Shown here: positions 1 to 8,200 of the stretch, in pieces | Layout of the letters: each line of letters begins with the position of its first letter | Numbering within the stretch: position 1 is the stretch's first letter | Origin: Saccharothrix obliqua | Lineage (GTDB): Bacteria; Actinomycetota; Actinomycetes; Mycobacteriales; Pseudonocardiaceae | NCBI RefSeq assembly: GCF_019375475.1 | Contig: NZ_JAHXGQ010000009.1 | Span: 124,001-188,000, forward strand | Direction of reading: 5' to 3' | Length of the DNA stretch: 64,000 bases | Made by a program: the position numbers and the translations under genes | Notes under the pieces: generated by a model | The model's database searches: none | The model's input: the letters and a program-made list of their open reading frames with translations, nothing else | Told to the model about the DNA's origin: nothing

Positions 1-218
1 ATGCCGACGACGTCGTAACCCGCGGCGGCGAGTTCGCCGATGCTGTCGCGGAAGTCGCACGCCTGCTTGGTGCAGCCCGGGGTGCCCGCGGCCGGGTAGA
101 AGTAGACGACCACGGAACGGCCCCGGTAGTCGGAGAGCGAGACGGTCTCGCCCGCGCTGTCGGTCAGCGTGAACGCCGGGGCCTGGTCGCCGGGGGAGAG
201 GCGCTTCTGCTCGGTCAT
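1..218 (-). CDS. bcp: Thioredoxin-dependent peroxiredoxin, Bcp/PrxQ type (5' part, cut by window edge)
   Basis: Reduces hydrogen and organic peroxides in the cytoplasm using thiol reductants. The first 72 codons are visible. They begin MTEQKRLSPGDQAPAFTL, the usual AhpC/TSA entry strand, and reach the active-site loop around YPAAGTPGCTKQACDFR. In that loop the TPGCTKQAC segment supplies the peroxidatic Cys and a second Cys five residues later, the classic Bcp pair. The rest lies outside the window. The ATG at 218 is preceded by a TAGCGT box ending 6 nt upstream and by no Shine-Dalgarno sequence, so translation is probably leaderless. The promoter sits in the short gap after the neighbouring lipoprotein gene, which is on the same strand. 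Confidence 0.92.
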   Translation of the reverse strand, partial: MTEQKRLSPGDQAPAFTLTDSAGETVSLSDYRGRSVVVYFYPAAGTPGCTKQACDFRDSIGELAAAGYDVVG

Positions 219-224
219 GCGGTC

Positions 225-230
225 ACGCTA
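225..230 (-). promoter_or_regulatory. Leaderless -10 box for the peroxiredoxin gene
   Basis: On the minus strand TAGCGT is followed by a 6-nt spacer and the ATG. The spacing puts the transcription start at or next to the start codon. It lies in the 19-bp gap after the lipoprotein stop codon. Confidence 0.5.
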
Positions 231-237
231 CCCGGCG

Positions 238-771
238 TCAGGCGACGCCTTCGAAGGTGGCGCTCGGGTCCTGGCCCGCGCCGTCGGGTTCGACCACGAG
301 CTGCATCCGGACCGGCTGCTCGGGCACCGCGAACGCCAGCGTGACGGTGGTCTCGCCACCGGGCGGCACCTCGGTGACCGACAGCCCGTTGAGGCCCTGC
401 ACCGAGTCGAGCACCTCGGCCGCGGGCTCGCCGGCGACCATGGCGCGCACGGTGAGCCCACTGGTCCGGTACGCCGTGGCGGTGGCGTTCAGCAGGGTCA
501 GCGTGAACACGGCGGTGCGCGGGGCCTTCGGCGTGGACGTGTCGCTGGGCTTGAGCGAACGGGCGGGCGAGACGGTGACGGACAGGCCGTCCGGCCAGCT
601 GCGGCGCGCGCCGAACGCGGTGGGCCCGGAGGCGGGCGGCGCGTTGTTCGGCTGCACCTCGGAGCTGGAGGTCGTCTCGGGGACGGACGGGTCGGGCAGC
701 CCGGACTGGTCCGCACATCCCGCCAAGGCCCCCGCCAGGCACAGGCCGACGGCCAGTCCGGCGAACTTCAC
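238..771 (-). CDS. Secreted lipoprotein with an immunoglobulin-like (DUF4352-type) domain
   Basis: A predicted 178-aa surface lipoprotein. The start was set at the GTG at 771 because a GGGAGG ribosome site lies just upstream and the product then begins with VKFAGLAVGLCLAGALAGC, a short signal peptide ending in the lipobox LAGC. A Ser/Thr/Pro-rich linker of about 40 residues follows. The rest is a beta-rich domain of about 110 residues (VTVSPARSLKPS... to ...LVVEPDG) resembling the DUF4352 fold of actinobacterial lipoproteins. No enzymatic motif is seen. A longer reading to a start at 951 would add a non-signal N-terminus and is less likely. Ligand and role are unknown. Confidence 0.78.
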   Translation of the reverse strand: MKFAGLAVGLCLAGALAGCADQSGLPDPSVPETTSSSEVQPNNAPPASGPTAFGARRSWPDGLSVTVSPARSLKPSDTSTPKAPRTAVFTLTLLNATATAYRTSGLTVRAMVAGEPAAEVLDSVQGLNGLSVTEVPPGGETTVTLAFAVPEQPVRMQLVVEPDGAGQDPSATFEGVA

Positions 772-1062
772 GAACCTCCCCTTCCCGCCCCGGCGGTGGG
801 CTGACAGCGACTCCCACCACCATGACGGCGCACCGGGGCGGTCGGGGACCGAACAGGGCGCTTGATTCGGACCTGGTGCCGGCCTGTGGCCAAGCCGTGA
901 TGCCGCGCGCCACCCGCGTGGGCGGCGCCACACCCGGGCGGCGCTGCCCACGCGGACCGCGGCGGCGTCCGCTCGGGCGGCGGGACCCGCCGCCCGGAAG
1001 TTAGGGAGCGCGTCGGGGGGCGTGCGCGCTCAACAGGATCATCGCCGGCTGTTGCCCAACCG

Positions 1063-2097
1063 CTACACCTCGACTTCAGTCTTCACTCGTTCGGATGAGT
1101 CCGAGCGGCCGGCGAGTTCCGCCAGCAGCTCGTAGGAGCGCATCCGGTCGGCGTGGTCGGCGACCATCATCGTGACCATCAGCTCGTCGGCCCCGGTGTC
1201 GGCGAGCAGCTTCTCCAGCCGCGGCGCGACGGTGTCCGGCGAGCCGATGATCTGCTCGTCCAGCCGCTCCCGCACGATCAACCGCTCCAGGTCGGAGTAC
1301 GGGTAGTCGGCGGCCTCCTGCGGCGTGTTGATGGGTCCGTGCTGGTTCTGCCGCAGCCGCAGGTACGCGAGACCGCCGGGGCCGGCGACCCACTGGGCGC
1401 GCTCGTCGGTGTCGGCGACGATGACCGTCGCGCAGATCATGGCGTGCGGCCGGTCCAGCGCGGCGGACGGCTGGAACCGCTCGCGGTACAGGCGCAGCGC
1501 GGGCACGGTGTGCTCGGCGCTGAAGTGGTGGGCGAACGCGAACGGCAGCCCGAGCAGGCCCGCGACCTGCGCGCTGTAGCCGCTGGAGCCGAGCAGCCAC
1601 ACCGGCGGCTTGTTGCCCTCGGCGGGCACGGCGGACAACGCCTCGGTGCCGTCGAAGTAGCCGAGCAGCTCGGTGAGCTGCCGCGGGAAGTCGTCCACCG
1701 ACAGCGGGCCCTCGGTGCGGCGCAGCGCGCGGGCCGTGCGCTGGTCGGTGCCGGGCGCCCGGCCGATGCCCAGGTCGATGCGGCCGGGGTGCAGCGCGGT
1801 GAGCGTGCCGAACTGCTCGGCGACCACCAGCGGCGGGTGGTTGGGCAGCATCACGCCGCCGGAGCCGACCCGCAACGTGCTGGTGGCGTCGGCGATGTGG
1901 CTGATCAGGATGGCCGGCGAGGAGCTGGCGATACCGGTCATGTTGTGGTGTTCGGCGAACCAGAACCGGTGGTAGCCGAGCCGTTCGACGTGCTGGGCCA
2001 GCTCCCGGCTCTGCCGCAGCGATGTGCGGGCATCCGTCACCGTCGACACCAGGGCGAGGTCCAGGACGGAGAGGGGGACGTCACGGAGTCGGCTCAT
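1063..2097 (-). CDS. LLM-class flavin-dependent oxidoreductase (luciferase-like monooxygenase)
   Basis: A bacterial luciferase-like TIM-barrel enzyme of 344 aa that would use reduced FMN or F420 on an unknown substrate. Family features are the opening [13 protein letters not shown], the AEHHNM motif in the first third, [20 protein letters not shown], the [10 protein letters not shown] loop and the WLLGSSG strand. Together these match the single-chain alkanal-monooxygenase-like subfamily (MsnO8 type), and the length is normal. The start was set at ATG 2097 because the family usually starts within ten residues of this point. An in-frame GTG at 2115 has a distant GGAAGG upstream and cannot be excluded. 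The gene is transcribed away from the FAD enzyme starting at 2218. Confidence 0.88.
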   Translation of the reverse strand: MSRLRDVPLSVLDLALVSTVTDARTSLRQSRELAQHVERLGYHRFWFAEHHNMTGIASSSPAILISHIADATSTLRVGSGGVMLPNHPPLVVAEQFGTLTALHPGRIDLGIGRAPGTDQRTARALRRTEGPLSVDDFPRQLTELLGYFDGTEALSAVPAEGNKPPVWLLGSSGYSAQVAGLLGLPFAFAHHFSAEHTVPALRLYRERFQPSAALDRPHAMICATVIVADTDERAQWVAGPGGLAYLRLRQNQHGPINTPQEAADYPYSDLERLIVRERLDEQIIGSPDTVAPRLEKLLADTGADELMVTMMVADHADRMRSYELLAELAGRSDSSERVKTEVEV

Positions 2098-2217
2098 ACC
2101 CGGGGTCAACGCCACCGCCGGTGGAAGCCTTCCGCGTGTGACCGAGTGCTCACCCGATCGTCCGACTGTTCCATCACATCGGGGAAGTCACCCCGGGCGT
2201 GGCGCGTTTCCCGGTGC

Positions 2218-3255
2218 ATGGACGTCGTGGTCGTCGGTGCGGGTCAGGCCGGGTTGTCCGCCGCCTACTTCCTGGCGCGGGCGGGCCTGGAGCACGTGGT
2301 GCTGGACGCCGAGAGCGGTCCGGGCGGCGCGTGGCGGCACCGCTGGCCCACGCTGCGGATGGCGACCGTGCACGGCATCCACGACCTGCCCGGGATGCCG
2401 TTCGCCGAACCCGACCCGACCGCGCCCGCCAACGAGGTGCTGCCCGCGTACTTCGCCGATTTCGAGCACCGCAACGGCATCCACGTGCGGCGGCCCGTGC
2501 GGGTGCGCGCGGTGCGCGACGCGGGCGGTCCGCTGGAGGTCGTCACCGACCGGGGCACGTGGCGGACCAGGGCGCTGGTGAACGCGACCGGCACGTGGAC
2601 GCGCCCGTTCTGGCCCCGCTACCCCGGCCAGGAGCTGTTCCGGGGCGAGCAGCTGCACTCGTCGGAGTACCGGGGGCCGGAGAGGTTCGCCGGCAAGCAC
2701 GTCGTCGTGGTGGGCGGCGGCACGTCGGCCGTGCAGCAGCTCCTGGAGATCGCCCGGCACACCACCACGACGTGGGTGACCCGGCGGGAACCGGAGTTCC
2801 GGGACGAGCCGTTCACGCCCGAGGTGGGCCGCGCCGCCGTGCGGCTGGTCGAGGAGCGGGTGGCGGCGGGGCTGCCGCCCCGGAGCGTCGTCAGCGTCAC
2901 CGGCCTGAGCCTCACGCCGGCGGTGCGCGCGGCGCTCGCCGACGGCACGCTGCGGCGGCACCCGGTGTTCGAGCGGATCACCGAGGACGGCGTGGTGTGG
3001 CCGGACGGGACCACGCGGCACGCCGACGTGCTGCTGTGGGCCACGGGGTTCCGCGCCGCGATCGACCACCTCGCGCCGCTGCGCCTGCGCGAGCCCGGCG
3101 GCGGCATCCGCCTGGCGGGCACGCGTGCCGTCGCCGACCCGCGCGTGCACCTGGTCGGCTACGGCCCGTCCGCCAGCACGGTCGGCGCCACCCGCGCGGG
3201 CCGGGCCGCGGCCCGGGAGATCCGCGAGCTGCTGGACCGGGAGCTGGTCGCCTGA
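2218..3255 (+). CDS. FAD/NAD(P)-dependent flavoprotein monooxygenase-like oxidoreductase
   Basis: A 345-aa cytoplasmic flavoprotein. Residues 1-14 carry the FAD-binding Rossmann motif VVVGAGQAGLSAAY right at the N-terminus. The middle carries the NADPH-binding motif VVVGGGTSAVQ, and the segment LLWATGFRAAIDHL is the ATG motif shared by flavin monooxygenases and thioredoxin-reductase-like proteins. This layout matches the NAD(P)-binding flavin monooxygenase group (CzcO/TrkA-like). No Baeyer-Villiger signature FxGxxxHxxxW is seen, so an N- or S-oxygenase or a simple oxidoreductase is more likely. The ATG at 2218 begins exactly at the Rossmann strand and no good ribosome site precedes it. The histidine kinase gene begins 32 bp downstream from its own promoter. 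Confidence 0.85.
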   Translation: MDVVVVGAGQAGLSAAYFLARAGLEHVVLDAESGPGGAWRHRWPTLRMATVHGIHDLPGMPFAEPDPTAPANEVLPAYFADFEHRNGIHVRRPVRVRAVRDAGGPLEVVTDRGTWRTRALVNATGTWTRPFWPRYPGQELFRGEQLHSSEYRGPERFAGKHVVVVGGGTSAVQQLLEIARHTTTTWVTRREPEFRDEPFTPEVGRAAVRLVEERVAAGLPPRSVVSVTGLSLTPAVRAALADGTLRRHPVFERITEDGVVWPDGTTRHADVLLWATGFRAAIDHLAPLRLREPGGGIRLAGTRAVADPRVHLVGYGPSASTVGATRAGRAAAREIRELLDRELVA

Positions 3256-3274
3256 TCCGGTGGTCGAATGCGGC

Positions 3275-3280
3275 TAGCCT
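3275..3280 (+). promoter_or_regulatory. Leaderless -10 box for the sensor kinase
   Basis: TAGCCT followed by 6 nt and the GTG at 3287, with no Shine-Dalgarno sequence between. The transcript is predicted to start at the start codon. Confidence 0.5.
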
Positions 3281-3286
3281 CGTGGT

Positions 3287-4357
3287 GTGCACAGGGCGTC
3301 GCGCTTGCTGGTCGGACTGCTGCTCGGCGCGGTGACCGCACCCGTCGGGCTGGTCGTCGCGGTGTGCGCGCGCCCGTTCGCGCGGCGGTTCGCGGAACTG
3401 GACCGCCGCCGCGTCAAGCGCTTCCTGGACGTCGACAGCGCCGAGCCGACCCGCGCGCGGGCCGCCCGCTACCTGGTCGCACGGGCCGGCGTGGGGCTGC
3501 TCGGCGGCATGTTGCTGGCGTTGCTCGGCTACGGCGTGGTGATGGGCGTGATCGCCGTGCAACGGCTGCTGGCGCACCGGTTCGACGGCGTGGACCTGGC
3601 CGAGGACGTCGTGGCGGTGCTGTGGACGGCGTTGCTCGGCGGCGTGCTGCTGTACCTGGAGGTGCAGGGCCTGCGTGGCGTGGCGGCGCTGGAGGGCCGG
3701 GTCGCCGCCCGCTACCTGGGTCCCAGCGAGGCGGAGCTGCTGCGCGGCCGGATCGTGGAGCTGGCGGAGAGCCGGGCGGGCATCGTGGCGGCCGTGGACG
3801 CCGAGCGCCGCCGCATCGAGCGCGACCTGCACGACGGCGTGCAGCAGCGGCTGGTCGCGCTGGGCGTGCTGCTCGGCCGCGCCCGCCGCCACCCCGACCA
3901 CGCCGACGAACTGCTCCGGCAGGCGCACGAGGAGTCCCGCGGCGTGCTGGACGACCTGCGGGAGGTGGCGTGGCGGGTGTACCCGGCGGCGTTGGACTCG
4001 CTGGGCCTGGCGGAGGCGCTGGAGGCCGTGGCGGACCGCTCGCCGATCCCGGTGACCATCACGTGCGAACCCACCCGCGCGCCCGCGGCGGTGGAGACCG
4101 CGGTGTACTTCGTGGTGTCCGAGGCGGTGACGAACGCCGCCAAGCACTCGGGTGCGAGCATGGTCCGCGTGGACATCGGGCGGGAGGGCGACGTCGTGCG
4201 GGTGCGGGTCGAGGACGACGGGGTCGGCGGCGCGGACCCGGCGGGCGGCGGGTTGGCGGGGTTGTCGCGGCGCGTGCTCGCCCTGGACGGCCGGTTCGCG
4301 GTGACCAGCCCGGCGGGCGGTCCCACGGTGATCGCCGCGGAGGTCCCGTGCGGGTGA
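3287..4357 (+). CDS. NarL-type sensor histidine kinase
   Basis: A 356-aa membrane sensor kinase. The N-terminus has a hydrophobic segment (LLVGLLLGAVTAPVGLVVAV), and two more hydrophobic stretches fall around residues 65-90 and 105-125. No large extracytoplasmic domain is present, so the signal is probably sensed in or near the membrane. The HisKA_3 dimerisation helix reads ERRRIERDLHDGVQQRL, with the phosphorylated His near residue 182. The HATPase domain has the N-box SEAVTNAAKHSG and the G-box EDDGVGGAD. The stop codon overlaps the response-regulator start by 10 nt, so the two genes are translationally coupled. The stimulus is unknown. Confidence 0.92.
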   Translation: MHRASRLLVGLLLGAVTAPVGLVVAVCARPFARRFAELDRRRVKRFLDVDSAEPTRARAARYLVARAGVGLLGGMLLALLGYGVVMGVIAVQRLLAHRFDGVDLAEDVVAVLWTALLGGVLLYLEVQGLRGVAALEGRVAARYLGPSEAELLRGRIVELAESRAGIVAAVDAERRRIERDLHDGVQQRLVALGVLLGRARRHPDHADELLRQAHEESRGVLDDLREVAWRVYPAALDSLGLAEALEAVADRSPIPVTITCEPTRAPAAVETAVYFVVSEAVTNAAKHSGASMVRVDIGREGDVVRVRVEDDGVGGADPAGGGLAGLSRRVLALDGRFAVTSPAGGPTVIAAEVPCG

Positions 4358-4986
4358 TCCTGGCCGAGGACTCGACCCTGCTGCGCGAGGGGCTCGCGCG
4401 GTTGCTGGCCGAGGAGGGCCACGACGTGGTGGCGTCCGTCGGTGACGCGGGCGCGTTGCTCCAGGCGGTCGCCGCGCACCTGCCGGACGTGGTGGTGACC
4501 GACGTGCGGATGCCCCCGACGCACTCCGACGAGGGCCTGAAGGCCGCGTTGGAGATCCGCCGGAGGCATCCGGGTGTGGGTGTGCTGGTGTTGTCGCAGT
4601 ACGTGGAGCAGCGGTACGCGGCGGACCTGCTGACCGACCGCGCGGAGGGCGTCGGCTACCTGCTGAAGGACCGCGTGGTCCAGGTGGAGGAGTTCCTGGA
4701 CGCGTTGCGCCGGGTCGGCGCGGGCGGCGCCGCGTTCGACCCGGAGGTGGTGCGCCGCCTGCTGGCCCGCTCCACCCACCCGCTGGACGTGCTGACCGCG
4801 CGCGAGCGGGAGGTGCTGGGGCTGATGGCCGAGGGGCACACCAACAACGCGGTCGCCGCGCGGCTGCACGTGTCGCGCAGCGCCGTGGAGAAGCACGTCA
4901 ACTCGATCTTCGACAAGCTCGGTCTGTCCGATGTGGACGGTTACAGCAGGCGGGTGCTGGCCATCCTGCGCTACCTGCGGTCCTGA
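4348..4986 (+). CDS. NarL/LuxR-family response regulator
   Basis: A 212-aa DNA-binding response regulator, the partner of the preceding kinase. The receiver domain (residues 1-120) has the acidic pair E7/D8, the phospho-acceptor D52 in VVVTDVRMPP, and a Lys in YLLKDRV. The C-terminal LuxR-type helix-turn-helix (about residues 147-205) reads LTAREREVLGLMAEGHTN with the recognition helix VSRSAVEKHVNSIFDKLGL. The GTG start lies within the kinase 3' end, the normal arrangement for such pairs. Its stop codon lies 16 bp inside the 3' end of the convergent DedA gene. Target genes cannot be told from the window. Confidence 0.93.
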   Translation: MRVILAEDSTLLREGLARLLAEEGHDVVASVGDAGALLQAVAAHLPDVVVTDVRMPPTHSDEGLKAALEIRRRHPGVGVLVLSQYVEQRYAADLLTDRAEGVGYLLKDRVVQVEEFLDALRRVGAGGAAFDPEVVRRLLARSTHPLDVLTAREREVLGLMAEGHTNNAVAARLHVSRSAVEKHVNSIFDKLGLSDVDGYSRRVLAILRYLRS

Positions 4987-5591
4987 GCGCGGTCCGCGTC
5001 GCGGCGGACCAGGCGGGACACCACGAAGAACGCGATCGCCAGCAGCACCAGCACCACCACGGCCTTGCTCACCACGTCCATGTAGCGCTCGACGACGTGC
5101 CAGTTCTCGCCGAGGAGGTAACCCGCCATGATCAACGCGGTGTTCCAGATCGCCGAGCCGGCGGCGGTGAGCAGCAGGAAACCGGGCAGCGGCATCCGCT
5201 CCACGCCCGCGGGCACCGAGATCAGGCTGCGGAAGATCGGCACCATCCGGCCGAAGAACACCGTCGCCCGGCCGTGCCTGCGGAACCAGTCCTCGGTCTT
5301 GTCCACATCGGACACCTTGACCAGCGGCATCCGCGCCGCGATGGCCCGCACCCGCTCCCGGCCGAGCAGCGCGCCCACCTGGTAGAGCACCAGCGCACCC
5401 GCCACCGAACCCGCCGTGGTCCACAGGATCGCGGCCACCAGGCTCATCCCGCCCCGGCTCGCGGTGAAACCCGCGAGCGGCAGGAACACCTCGCTCGGCA
5501 GCGGCGGGAACAGGTTCTCCAGCGCGATCGCGAGGCCGGCGCCGGGCGCGCCGAACGACTCCATCAGGTCGGTGACCCACTTGACATCCAT
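4971..5591 (-). CDS. DedA-family membrane protein
   Basis: A 206-aa integral membrane protein of the DedA/Tvp38 (SNARE-associated) family. Members act in undecaprenyl-phosphate or phospholipid flipping and membrane homeostasis. Typical motifs are ENLFPPLPSEVFLPLAGF with the re-entrant loop, GRMVPIFRSLISVPAG with the conserved Arg, and NTALIMAGYLLGENW. About five hydrophobic segments are present, and the C-terminus is short and charged. The ATG at 5591 follows a TAGCGT box by 7 nt, which supports leaderless translation. A GTG three codons upstream is possible. The gene runs convergent to and 16 bp into the response regulator. Confidence 0.93.
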   Translation of the reverse strand: MDVKWVTDLMESFGAPGAGLAIALENLFPPLPSEVFLPLAGFTASRGGMSLVAAILWTTAGSVAGALVLYQVGALLGRERVRAIAARMPLVKVSDVDKTEDWFRRHGRATVFFGRMVPIFRSLISVPAGVERMPLPGFLLLTAAGSAIWNTALIMAGYLLGENWHVVERYMDVVSKAVVVLVLLAIAFFVVSRLVRRDADRAQDRR

Positions 5592-5598
5592 GATCGAC

Positions 5599-5604
5599 AC
5601 GCTA
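5599..5604 (-). promoter_or_regulatory. Leaderless -10 box for the DedA gene
   Basis: Minus-strand TAGCGT, a 7-nt spacer, then ATG at 5591. No ribosome-binding sequence lies between. Confidence 0.5.
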
Positions 5605-5794
5605 AGGACGGGCCGGGGTGGCGTGCCATGCAGCGGACCGCACAACGGGGTGTGGAAAACCCCAGTGCGCCCGCCGCGGCCGGCTCGCTCCGGTGGCGGG
5701 ACGGCGTGCCCTCCCGTCGGCCGGGCGTGTGCTGCACCACCTCCCGGGAAGTGGGTGCCCCGTGACCGGTGCCGGAAACCCCCGCGCCACCGGC

Positions 5795-5800
5795 TAGCAT
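5795..5800 (+). promoter_or_regulatory. Leaderless -10 box for the CobW-type GTPase
   Basis: TAGCAT, a 7-nt spacer, then GTG at 5808. This is the same layout as at several other genes in the window. Confidence 0.5.
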
Positions 5801-5807
5801 CGGCGGC

Positions 5808-6764
5808 GTGCAGCGGGTCCCGGTGATCGTCGTGGCGGGTTTCCTCGGTTCCGGCAAGACCACGCTGCTCAACCACCTGCTCGCCGGCGCGCGCGGCACC
5901 CGGGTCGGCGTCGTGGTCAACGACTTCGGCGCGATCGGCGTCGACGCGATGGCCGTGGCCGGGCAGGTCGACTCCACCGTCGCGCTGAACAACGGGTGCC
6001 TGTGCTGCGCGGTCGACGCGAGCGGGCTGGACGAGATGCTCGCCCGGCTCGACTCGCGGGTCGACGTGATCGTCATCGAGGCCAGCGGCCTCGCCGAGCC
6101 GCAGGCCGTGGTGCGGATGGTGCTGGCGAGCGGGAACCCGCGCCTGTCGTACGGCGGGTTGGTGCTGCTGGTCGACGCCGCCGAGTTCCCCGCCGACCTG
6201 GAGCGCCACCTGCGCGTGGCCGACCTGGTGGTGCTCAACAAGGTCGACCGGGTGCCCGACCCCGGCCCGCTGCTCGCCGAGATCGACCGCCTCAAGCCGG
6301 GCGCGCCGGTGGCCGCGGTCGAGCACGGCCGGATCGACCCGGCGCTGCTGTTCGACACCCGGGAACGGCCGCGGCACGGCCAGCTCTCGTTCGACGACCT
6401 GGTGGCCGACGAGGAGCACGACCACGTCCACCACCAGGCCGTGGAGTTCACCGGCGGGGCGATGGACCCGTTGCGGCTCATGGCGTTCCTGGACACCAGG
6501 CCCGCCGGGCTGTACCGGATCAAGGGTTTCGTGCGGTTCGACGTGCCCGGCCACCGGGACCGGTTCGGCCTGCACGCGGTCGGCGCGTTCCTCCGCTTCG
6601 AGCGCGGGTCGTGGGGGCGCGCGCCGCGGCGCACCGAGCTGGTCCTCATCGGGACCGACCTGGACGCCGCCGCGATCCGGGCCGACCTCGCCGCGTGCGC
6701 CGAACCCGACCCGGCGGCGGTCGACCCGGCCGCGATGCTGGAGGTCCTGCGGTACCTGGCCTGA
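5808..6764 (+). CDS. CobW/COG0523-family GTPase (metal chaperone)
   Basis: A 318-aa G3E GTPase of the COG0523 family, whose members deliver or insert metals such as Zn or Co. The Walker A motif GFLGSGKTTLLNHLL lies near residues 9-23. The metal-binding GCxCC signature appears as NNGCLCCAV, followed by the Walker B-like EASGLAEP. The guanine-specificity motif is NKVD. A His-rich stretch EEHDHVHHQAVEF lies between the GTPase domain and the C-terminal CobW_C domain, which fits a metal site. The GTG at 5808 gives a protein beginning VQRVPVIVVAGF and sits 7 nt after a -10 box. No Zur box was recognised nearby and the cargo metal is undetermined. Confidence 0.9.
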   Translation: MQRVPVIVVAGFLGSGKTTLLNHLLAGARGTRVGVVVNDFGAIGVDAMAVAGQVDSTVALNNGCLCCAVDASGLDEMLARLDSRVDVIVIEASGLAEPQAVVRMVLASGNPRLSYGGLVLLVDAAEFPADLERHLRVADLVVLNKVDRVPDPGPLLAEIDRLKPGAPVAAVEHGRIDPALLFDTRERPRHGQLSFDDLVADEEHDHVHHQAVEFTGGAMDPLRLMAFLDTRPAGLYRIKGFVRFDVPGHRDRFGLHAVGAFLRFERGSWGRAPRRTELVLIGTDLDAAAIRADLAACAEPDPAAVDPAAMLEVLRYLA

Positions 6765-6821
6765 GCCGGGGCTGCCCCACGTTTGCCCCACGCCCGTCTT
6801 CGATCAGCGCGTTGTGGCTGC

Positions 6822-6898
6822 TGGTGGGGCCGGAGAGACTCGAACTCTCACTGGCACGGACCTAAACCGTGTGCCTCTGCCAATTGGGCTACGACCCC
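6822..6898 (-). tRNA. tRNA-Leu (anticodon UAG) with a short variable loop
   Basis: A full cloverleaf of 77 nt including encoded CCA. The acceptor arms GGGGTCG/CGGCCCC pair with one G-U, followed by discriminator A73 and CCA. The D arm is GCC/GGC with an 11-nt loop. The anticodon arm is CACGG/CCGTG with loop TTTAGGT, giving anticodon UAG (Leu, CUN codons), with the anticodon bases at 6862-6864. The T arm is GAGAG/CTCTC. The variable loop is only 5 nt (CCAGT), whereas bacterial tRNA-Leu normally carries a long class II arm. Fold and codon assignment are direct readings; charging with leucine is an inference from the anticodon and A73. Confidence 0.9.
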
Positions 6899-7015
6899 GC
6901 ACCGCCAAGCCTATCGGCCGGCCCGGCCGGCTGTAACGAGGGACACCCCGCGCGCCCCGTCGAACGGCCGGCCCGGGTCTGAACTACGGTTGTCGGCAGA
7001 CCGCAAGGAGGAGAT

Positions 7016-7237
7016 GTGGCGCGCGACCCCGACACCATCCAGCGCGAGATCGAGCAGGCTCGCGACGCACTGGCCGTGACCCTCGACGAGCTGGGCACCA
7101 GGGCCAACCCGCAGCGCTTCGTGGAGGCGGGCAAGGACAGCGTGCGCGCGAAGCTCGACGAACCCAAGATCCGGTACTCGCTGATCGCGGTGGCCGTGCT
7201 CGTCGGGTTCGCCTTGCTGCGCAAGCTGTTCCGCTGA
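7016..7237 (+). CDS. DUF3618 small membrane-anchored protein
   Basis: A 73-aa protein of the actinobacterial DUF3618 family. The start MARDPDTIQREIEQARDAL forms an amphipathic helix with the family pattern D-x-I-x-x-E-I-E-x-x-R-x-x-L. A linker containing TRANPQRFVE follows, and then one C-terminal transmembrane helix (YSLIAVAVLVGFALL) ending in basic KLFR. The function is not known for the family. The GTG start has a strong AAGGAGG site 5-6 nt upstream. A hairpin shared with the convergent TetR gene lies right after the stop codon. Confidence 0.88.
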   Translation: MARDPDTIQREIEQARDALAVTLDELGTRANPQRFVEAGKDSVRAKLDEPKIRYSLIAVAVLVGFALLRKLFR

Positions 7238-7243
7238 CGGCTG

Positions 7244-7858
7244 CTACTGCCCCTTGCCGACCAGGGGCAGCAGCACCTGCTCGACCACGCGGTCGACGAA
7301 CGGCAGGTCGAGCGGGTCGCCGGTGAGCATCAGCCGGTAGATCAGGGCCGCGCCCGCCAGCTCCACCGCCATGCCGCGCGGCGCGTCGGCACGCAGCTCG
7401 CCCCGCTCGTCGGCGCGCTCCAGGATGCGGCGCAGCACGTCGCGCTGGGCGATCAGGAACGTGTCCCGGAAGGCGGTCGCCAGTTCCGGCTCGTGCGGCA
7501 GCTCGCCCACCAGCGCCTGCGCGGCCTTGCCGATCGGGCCCGACAGGAAACCCGCGAACGACGCCAGGAACTCACGCAGGTCGCCGGCGAGCGAACCGGT
7601 GTCCGGCTCGGCCAGGTTCTCCGTCGCGAGGTGCGTGCACGTGTCGATGACGAGGTCGAGCTTGGACTCCCACCGCCGGTAGATGGTGGCCTTGCCGGCA
7701 CGGGCGCGCGCGGCGACGGCGTCCATCGTCAGCGCCCGGTAGCCGACCTCCGCCATCACCTCCAGCGCTGCTCGGCGGAGCGCGTCGTCGCGGCTGGCGT
7801 CCCTGGGTCTGCCTCGTTGCGGGGATCGCGCGGCCCCGCTGTACACCGGTGTGGCCAT
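7244..7858 (-). CDS. TetR/AcrR-family regulator
   Basis: A 204-aa transcriptional repressor. The N-terminal helix-turn-helix spans about residues 25-70: DALRRAALEVMAEVGYRAL, then MDAVAARARAGKATIYRRW, with the AGKATIYRRWESK recognition helix typical of AcrR-like proteins. The C-terminal ligand-binding half (about residues 75-200) has the TetR_C pattern LAGDLREFLASFAGFL. The ATG at 7858 was chosen because a GGGAGC site precedes it. An in-frame ATG at 7888 would add ten residues. The upstream gap leads to the 96-aa hypothetical gene, and no obvious efflux target is adjacent. Confidence 0.85.
   Translation of the reverse strand: MATPVYSGAARSPQRGRPRDASRDDALRRAALEVMAEVGYRALTMDAVAARARAGKATIYRRWESKLDLVIDTCTHLATENLAEPDTGSLAGDLREFLASFAGFLSGPIGKAAQALVGELPHEPELATAFRDTFLIAQRDVLRRILERADERGELRADAPRGMAVELAGAALIYRLMLTGDPLDLPFVDRVVEQVLLPLVGKGQ
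7247..7270. terminator. Hairpin between convergent DUF3618 and TetR genes
   Basis: Perfect 8-bp arms CTGCCCCT and AGGGGCAG around an 8-nt loop. It lies inside the last codons of the minus-strand TetR gene and 10 bp after the DUF3618 stop. There is no T-run, so it is a weak candidate for a bidirectional terminator. Confidence 0.35.
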
Positions 7859-7909
7859 GTCTGCTCCCGTTCGCCTTTGGCGGGACATCCTAGGCGGGAG
7901 CGACCTGCC

Positions 7910-8200
7910 TCAGGGGTGGATTGCCTGGTCGTGAGCGGTGCTCGTGTCGGGTGGCACGGTCAGCCCGTGGCGGGTGTGCAGGTAGGCCACGGAGAACGCG
8001 AGCGCGTCGCCGTCGAGCATGTGCACGACCGTGCACCGGTTGTGCCCTCCGGTGAGTTCGTCCACGAGCTGGTCGGCCTGGACGCGGGCCGCGATGAGGC
8101 CCGGTGCGGTGGCGGCGAGCGCGCGGTCGCCGCGGCGCACGGTCACCGCCCAGTCGTCGCCGTCGCGCCGGTAGTCCGCGGTGATCGGGAGCATGAGCAT
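7910..8200 (-). CDS. Conserved hypothetical protein, 96 aa
   Basis: A 96-aa soluble protein with no signal peptide or membrane segment. It begins MLMLPITADYRRDGDDWAV and has beta-strand-like segments (WAVTVRRGDRALAATAPGL), then an alpha segment (ARVQADQLVDELTGG), then strand-rich CTVVHMLDGDALAFSVAYL. The sequence reads like a short HicB-like or signal-transduction beta-alpha fold, but no family was recognised. It starts at ATG 8200, with a good GGAGG site 7-8 nt upstream; a second ATG lies two codons later. It is on the same strand as the TetR gene, 51 bp upstream of it, so the two may be co-transcribed. Confidence 0.65.
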   Translation of the reverse strand: MLMLPITADYRRDGDDWAVTVRRGDRALAATAPGLIAARVQADQLVDELTGGHNRCTVVHMLDGDALAFSVAYLHTRHGLTVPPDTSTAHDQAIHP

